A stretch of 60,000 bases of DNA from Symsagittifera roscoffensis (lineage: Eukaryota > Xenacoelomorpha > Acoela > Convolutidae): contig NC_087067.1 of assembly GCF_963678635.1 (NCBI RefSeq), positions 28,720,495 through 28,780,494 of the forward strand, given 5' to 3'. The translations under genes and the position numbers were made by a program. Within the stretch, counting starts at the first letter, position 1, and each line of letters opens with the position of its first letter. Under the pieces are notes generated by a model. The model did not search any database, was not told where the DNA came from, and saw only the letters and a list, made by a program, of their open reading frames with translations. Positions 54,589-60,000 of the stretch are shown piece after piece.

Positions 54589-56379
54589 ATAGTCAGCAAA
54601 AAAGAAAACTCTAGATTTTTCTCTTTTCTTGTGCAATAAATTTTTAAAAAATTTTAGAAACGCGCCTAAGGAAACTTTCATAACTAAAGCAAGTTTTTTC
54701 AAGTTCTTTCAACTAAACAAGATCTTTCAGCCTAAATGATCATTTTTTTCATAACGAAGGTTACTCGATCTCTTTACTCGCTCAAAATTACAGTAATACT
54801 CAAAAGTTTAATACCGGTTGTTAGACACCGGGGAAATCATTTGAAAGCTTTTTTTAATGCCGCTCGTATTTTAGATATGATTTAATACTGGAACCATTTA
54901 GTTTACTATTTATTGTACCCGATTTTGCGAGAAAAACAAAAAGAAAAAAGGAAGAACAAACTAAAACAAACTTCAAGACGAAACTCCTCCCAATTTTCAA
55001 TGCTATGAACAAAAACAGTTAAATGAAAAGCGATTTAAAAGTTTGGGATCTAAAGACATCTAGAGGGAGTTATGTGGTTGACCTCAATTTCCATGGTCAA
55101 AAATTAATTTACAGACTTTTTTTGTTAGCTTTATTTGTTAGTTTATTCAAAAAGCACCGAAAGCAGTTGTATTGGAATTTAGTAGCGTCAAAGCGTTTTT
55201 GCTGATTTTTGAGCCCGAGCTGGGCCTTGTGAAGTTAAATTTGTGTATAGGTTTTCATTCTAGAAACAATTTAATGTGAACTTTATTCATTCAAACTTTA
55301 TTCGCGTACTTTTATGTCGAGGCCACGCACTGGTTAGGCGCACCCTTTGGAATTCAGAAACCAGCCTATACAATCCAATACAGCAAAAAAAAATTAACGA
55401 AAAATAGTCGTTTTGCGGATTCCATGGCAAATCTGTTTTCAGCCTGTTTCAGAATCCGCTTAAAATTCACAAAACACTCAGTTCATCCTCGTAATGTTCG
55501 TCAAAATTGTTTAGTCAAATGAGTTAAAATGATCTTAAATTAATTGAAACTAACCTAAATTAACTTAATTGAACTCAAATGAATTTAAATAAAAGATTAG
55601 GTTAACTTAAATCAATTTAAATAGTGAACTCAAATACGTGTACGCATCGGGTGATCCGTCGTAGAGTAATTCAGAGCCATAGCAGTAGCTTATTAGACCC
55701 GCCCATGTGTCCAGTACTACAGCGACCAGGCCAAGCCACCCTGTAACTCAAATGTATAAAAATTAAATTAACTGAAAATAGAAATGCAAAGGGTGATGTA
55801 GATGTAAATACTGCATATGAACAAAATTGACCCCTGTGATATTCAAAATTCAATTCAGGTTATCGAGGTGTCTCCTCTCCGACTGGAACTGAGCAATGCC
55901 CCCCCCCCCCTACCCTCAAGAGGAACATCCAAAACCATGAAAAATTGAATTTTTTTCTGCTAAATTCTATGGCGAAAAAAGTCTTTGAAAAAGCTTTCTT
56001 TTGTTAAGTTTTCCAAATCGGCACTTTTTTAGAAACAAAAACCACTTTTAAACCCTCCAAATTAAAGGCTTGGGGGAGGATGTTAACTTCATCAAGGCCG
56101 TTTTAAGATTTAATCTGTGAAATCATCTAGTAAAAAGAAACACCTTTTAAAAATTAAGGAAAAACTATCAGATCTGCGATGATGAGAAACTGCGAGTATA
56201 GTTCACTCAAGTATAGAACCTGTGAATATGAGGTCGAACACGCTCTGAGCCGATATTAGGAAGTATTCCAGCTTGTGAAGATCCTCCTTTTTGTATATTG
56301 TGCCCAGGAAGTAAGAGTTCATAAGTATAGACACTATCGCAAAAGGGCCCTAAAACAATTGGGGAGCTATTCTTTTGAC
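54589..56379. other. No gene recognised
   Basis: AT-rich, with TTAA-rich direct repeats near 55510-55640 (AACT(C/T)AAAT and AATTTAAAT units) and a C run at 55896. A 60-codon plus-strand frame at 55023-55205 is unsupported. Confidence 0.4.
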
Positions 56380-56770
56380 AGAAATTCCGGGCGGGGGGGG
56401 GGGGGGGCAGAAGGTTGGTTTGTATTTAAAAAAAATTTAAATTCAGTCAACTTGTTTTTAGGTCAAATTTTTTTTGGAGCCCTCCCAAAGCACTAAAAAC
56501 ACCCTGTTTTGGTCAAATTTACAAAAAAAAAACTGGCAAAAAGGCGTTTTTAGGCACTTTTTGGACTGTTTTGACCAAAAAATTGCGTTTTTTTCGGCGC
56601 GCGATCCCCCTTCAAAAATAGTATATATTGGCGCCAAAGGCGTCTTTCGAAACATTTTAGGGCCTGCCAGCCAAAAATGGAGGTCTTAAAATAGTACCAA
56701 AGGGGGGATCCTTTGGGTAATCAGGGTGTCGAGTCCGCGAAGGACCCTTTGGGTAATCAGCGCATCATAT
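56380..56770 (+). repeat. Dispersed repeat, family A
   Basis: Starts with a G run, then AGCCCTCCCAAAGCACTAAAAACACC, TTTTTTTCGGCGCGCGATCCCCC, GTATATATTGGCGCCAAAGGCG, CCAGCCAAAAATGGAGGTC and GGGGGGATCCTTTGGGTAATCAG; the final block is repeated once. Confidence 0.65.
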
Positions 56771-57055
56771 TTATTACTTGTGGTGCTTTTTCCAGCCAAT
56801 TTTTTTTCCTAAATTCGTTAATTTTTTTCAACATTTCGTGTTTTTTTTTTCCAATTTTTCACGATCTTTTTAAACGACGGATTTTCTCATGACAGAAAGA
56901 CCACATGACCGAAAGTTACTTATTAGTTTTTTTAGATTAAACTGTGCTATGATCACTGCGATTTCTTTTGAGTTTTCGGATACTGAACTCTAACACAATT
57001 TTCGGCATTCGGTCCTTCTACCAGGAGGAATTTCCGTTCTCCCCCCATTGTTTAC

Positions 57056-57208
57056 CATGAACGAAGCAGAAGTGATGATGAAGTTGAGCTCCTTGCTGAA
57101 ATATTCCGGACTGTATTTTGTCCTCTGAACAGAATCGAAGAAGTTCAACCATTTCTCATAATTGAACTCGCTTGTTGTAGTAGTAGTTTCCACAGAAGTG
57201 GTAGACAT
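57056..57208 (-). CDS. Probable first coding exon, unrecognised
   Basis: ATG at 57208 starts exactly 51 codons ending at a donor, TTCATG|GTAAAC (57056). The protein has a Thr-rich start (TTSVETTTTTSE), then a well-mixed segment with aromatic residues (NYEKWLNFFDSVQRTKYSPE) ending in a hydrophobic stretch (LNFIITSASFM). Its composition and higher G+C than its neighbours support coding. Next exons would lie at lower coordinates, but I cannot place one through the repeats. Confidence 0.4.
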
Positions 57209-57529
57209 TCTTCCAGATGATAACTGGCGTTACTCTACTGGACCAAAGAAACTGAAATTTAAGCCTTCATTCTCTAAAATGCGTTTTTAGGACCTCTTCG
57301 CACAAAAATTACATTTCATTTTAAAGACTCATTCCTCTTTAAAACAACGATAAATAATCAACGATAAAGGATCAATTATAGGATTATAATCTCTGTAAAT
57401 TTTTTCCAAATTTTCTGCAAAATTTGCAGCTTTTTCTTCATCACTCACAGCCTACTCGGTTTCTAACTTACTCACATTTAGTTAATTTTTGCGCTCTTCT
57501 CAATTTTTTCACCCAAGTTGAACACGCCC

Positions 57530-57790
57530 AAATTTAAACCCATCTCCCACATTGAGACACACACCTACCCCATCCCCACCTACTTCAACCCAGCTATGAT
57601 CACTTCCCTCCTCCTATCCTAGTCCGCCCGCCTAGTCCTCCCGCCTATCGCCCGTCGAGTCTCCGGCCTAGTCCTCCACCTACCCCCTCCCCCGCCTATC
57701 CCCTCCGCCTAACCCCTGCCCCCGTGTACTACCCCACCCCCAACAACTCCACCGCATCTACCTTCACCGCCTAGTTCTCTGCGCCCGGTA
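57530..57790. repeat. C-rich low-complexity region
   Basis: Imperfect CCTACCCC / CCGCCTA(T/G)(C/T)CC units; the strand is strongly C-rich and G-poor. Confidence 0.8.
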
Positions 57791-57934
57791 GACTTTAACG
57801 GTAAATGAAGGTCAAAAAAAAAGGGAAAAAATTCATTTTTTTTTGCTGTAGCCAAATGTAATACATAATTTAGCGATTGCAACGTTCAGTTTTTGAATTT
57901 TTTTCAATGTTTTGGAAAATCTAGGTTCTTACTC

Positions 57935-58100
57935 AATAAATTATATTATCATCCATTATACTCCATTATAATCGATTATAATAGATCAAACTGATCTCTA
58001 ATTTATTAGTTTTATTATCGATTATAAAACCATTATAATCAATTTTTTGGATTTTTATGGAGAACGATTATCAAAACCAACGATAATCGATCATTATCTA
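57935..58100. repeat. ATTATAATCGATTATAAT palindromic repeats
   Basis: Short units such as CCATTATA, AATCGATTATAAT and ACGATAATCGATCATTAT alternate in direct and inverted order. Confidence 0.7.
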
Positions 58101-58214
58101 TAGAACTTCATCACGGGAAGCTTCGAAAAAATATATATTTATCAGTTTTTCCCCAGCTAGCTCTGTTAAGTACCAAGTGGTAAGTTTGCGTGAAATATAG
58201 ACGTCGTCAAGTAG

Positions 58215-58400
58215 TCCCGAAATCAAACCATTATAACTTTGCAACAAACAATCACGTGTAAGAATTTTTTTCATCTTTGAGCTTCAAACAAGGATATCTT
58301 CGAGATTGTATTAAAAGTTTTGTCCAATTTCTCAGGTAAAAAGTCGAAGTTTGACTCATTAAAAAAATCACCTTCTATTTCAAAGTTCGGAACAAAAAAC
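58215..58400 (+). repeat. Diverged family B 3' part
   Basis: CCATTATAACTTTGC...AATCACGTGTAAGAATTTTTTTCATCTTTGAGCTTCAAAC aligns with the family B CCTCATAACTTTACG...GATCACAGGTGAAATATC...TTTGAGCTCA stretch. It ends AAAGTTCGGAACAAAAA. Confidence 0.5.
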
Positions 58401-58964
58401 TAATGTAAACAAATTATTGTAGCCTTGAATGACAAATAGTTAGCAGGGGCGTTTGATATGATTGTTTGGTCGAAGTAAGTATGAGACGGTGGTAAGCGAA
58501 ATAGACAAAATTGTTTGATGATTACTTGATAATTTTTGACAAGTTTTTTATTGGTTTAAATTTGATTTCTTTGAAATTCAACAGGGTTTATCTGAAGATT
58601 TTGACTATCAGAATTTCAAGACTAAAATTTTTTGAGATTTGATAAAAACTCAATGCAACTTGTACTGAGCAAAAAAGTAATGCTTAGTAAAAATTCAAAC
58701 TAAATTAGCCTCGTAGTTTTTGCAGTCGAAAGGCCTCAAAGAAAGTTTGAAACAGCTCATGCACGTTTTGTTCTGAAAGACTATAAACGACTCTCTAAAA
58801 ACATTTTTTGAGCGGGACACTTTCCATTTAAAACTATTTTCCGCAAAAGTTTTTCATTTGTTTTTCGGATATAATTTCACTGAAAACCGAAATTATATCC
58901 TGCTTAAGCAAAAGTTTTTGTACTGCTTAATCAAAAGTTTTTTAATTTTTATTCTACGTTTTTG

Positions 58965-59150
58965 TCCTGCTTAATCACAAAAGTTTTAGAAAATTTTGAC
59001 CAAAAAATTTGCGTTTTTCCGGCGCGCGCTCAACTCAAAACTAGTATTTAAAAATTTTTAGGGTCCGTCAGCCAAAATTCGATATCTCAAATAATGGGGA
59101 CTCTTTGGATCGGCAAGAAGTCGAAACCCCCTACCGGGGAGCGCCTGCAA
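58965..59150 (+). repeat. Family A fragment
   Basis: GCGTTTTTCCGGCGCGCGCTC, then GGTCCGTCAGCCAAAATTCGATATCTC, then GGGGACTCTTTGGATCGGCA. Confidence 0.55.
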
Positions 59151-60000
59151 ACAGTAATTATCCCGGAAAAAGAACAATTAAAAAAACTCCAGTCTAATAA
59201 AAAGAGTTCCCAACCGTTTCTGAGACTCAGCGATCTCTTTTTGAAAAGTTGATATCTAACAATCGGGAGCGATTTTTGATTTTTTTTTTCAAATTGTTTA
59301 GTTGACATTTTCGCTTATGTGTATGACATTTTTAGCGTAAGCTACGAACCAAATTGATTATGTGTTAAAAAACTACAAAGATTGAATCCTTTTAATTTGA
59401 TTATAATGATTTCGTACCAGAAACTTATTTGTTAACTATGACACAAACTTCGCTTTACAGAGACGACTGACAACTGCGCGTTTTGGTTTCTGACAGCGCG
59501 ATGCTGATAATTCTTTCCTCTGTCTAAAAATAAACAGATTAAACCTAATAACGAAGTCATAACTTCTGATTAATGTAATACTTAAGTTTTATTTGGCTCT
59601 AAGATGCAAAAAGTTCATTTTACGTATTGATCTGATGTTTATTTTCCCGGGTTGCCCTCATACACGGAAAATGCTTACCAACAACAGTTCTGATCATAAA
59701 ATTGTTCAAATAGTCTACGATTGAACCTAAAAACAGAAGGAAAAGGGATCAAAATTAAAAGAAAATAATGCTTATCATACAATTCCCATATATAAAAATT
59801 GTATGATAAGCTTTCTTTTCCATCAAAATTTCTGATAGAAAAAAACTTGAAAAGTCACGCAGAAATGAGTCTAAAATTGATAGAAAAAACAGTGAAACCT
59901 AAAAAACTTCGCAACAAGTCTGCACGAATCACGCTGTAAAAAATGAACACGTAATTTGTCACATGTAAAATGATGGACGCGTAAAATCACATGAAGCAAA
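59151..60000. other. Right-edge region, no gene recognised
   Basis: AT-rich. The only marked structure is the 15-bp hairpin at 59770-59811. A 73-codon minus frame (59087-59308) overlaps a family A fragment and is not supported. Confidence 0.35.
59770..59811. other. Perfect 15-bp inverted repeat
   Basis: GCTTATCATACAATT at 59770-59784 and AATTGTATGATAAGC at 59797-59811, with a 12-base AT-rich loop. It is AT-rich, so chance cannot be excluded. Confidence 0.8.

Noticed and set aside
59087-59308. 73-codon minus-strand frame
   Set aside because: Half of it is a family A repeat fragment.
1-60000. tRNA, rRNA or CRISPR-like arrays
   Set aside because: No cloverleaf with a GGTTCGAA-type arm and no regularly spaced identical repeats with unique spacers were seen; the tandem repeats present are minisatellites.

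Overview
The window looks like part of an AT-rich metazoan (probably invertebrate) nuclear genome. Genes are split by GT-AG introns, intergenic DNA is crowded with short repeats, minisatellites and small non-autonomous elements, and the middle third is one very large LTR retroelement. Nothing in the sequence identifies the species.

0-12 kb: a partial exon on the minus strand at the left edge (1-527), a degenerate minisatellite, a foldback element (4711-5088), dispersed 'family A' repeats, a 437-bp tandem array (6950-8425), and minus-strand exon candidates including one with a ZU5-like domain (8776-9205). 12-19 kb: two decayed relatives of the giant element. One is a 3.16-kb internally deleted copy on the plus strand with both LTRs and a 4-bp target duplication (11952-15112). 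The other is a 3' fragment on the minus strand (16108-18400). 19-28 kb: dispersed repeats and the exons of a minus-strand seven-transmembrane receptor.

27,859-46,708: an 18,850-bp LTR retroelement with its sense strand on minus. It has 410-bp LTRs (TG...CA, about 8 differences), a TAAG target duplication, a primer-binding site, a polypurine tract and Ty3/Gypsy-type gag-pro-RT-RNaseH-integrase. It also carries genes that ordinary Gypsy elements lack: a basic ORF before gag (155 aa), a small two-helix membrane ORF joined or adjacent to a 391-codon Pro/Thr/Ser/Gln-rich frame between integrase and env, an envelope glycoprotein gene, and an intact 528-aa ORF after env that resembles nothing I know. 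Several in-frame stops and frameshifts make this copy inactive. The two neighbouring relics share LTR, PBS and gag, or LTR and the post-env gene, so this is a family and not a chance assembly.

The element sits exactly at the exon 1/intron 1 boundary of the receptor gene. Exon 1 (46709-46823) and exons 2-5 (21848-26930) lie on opposite sides of it, and all five exons agree in splice phase once the element is set aside.

47-60 kb: two minisatellites, a BEL/Pao pol remnant (50960-51175), three copies of a 540-bp inverted-terminal-repeat element (family B), two of them inside a 1.2-kb tandem duplication, one probable first coding exon (57056-57208), C-rich and AT-palindromic low-complexity DNA, and more family A repeats.
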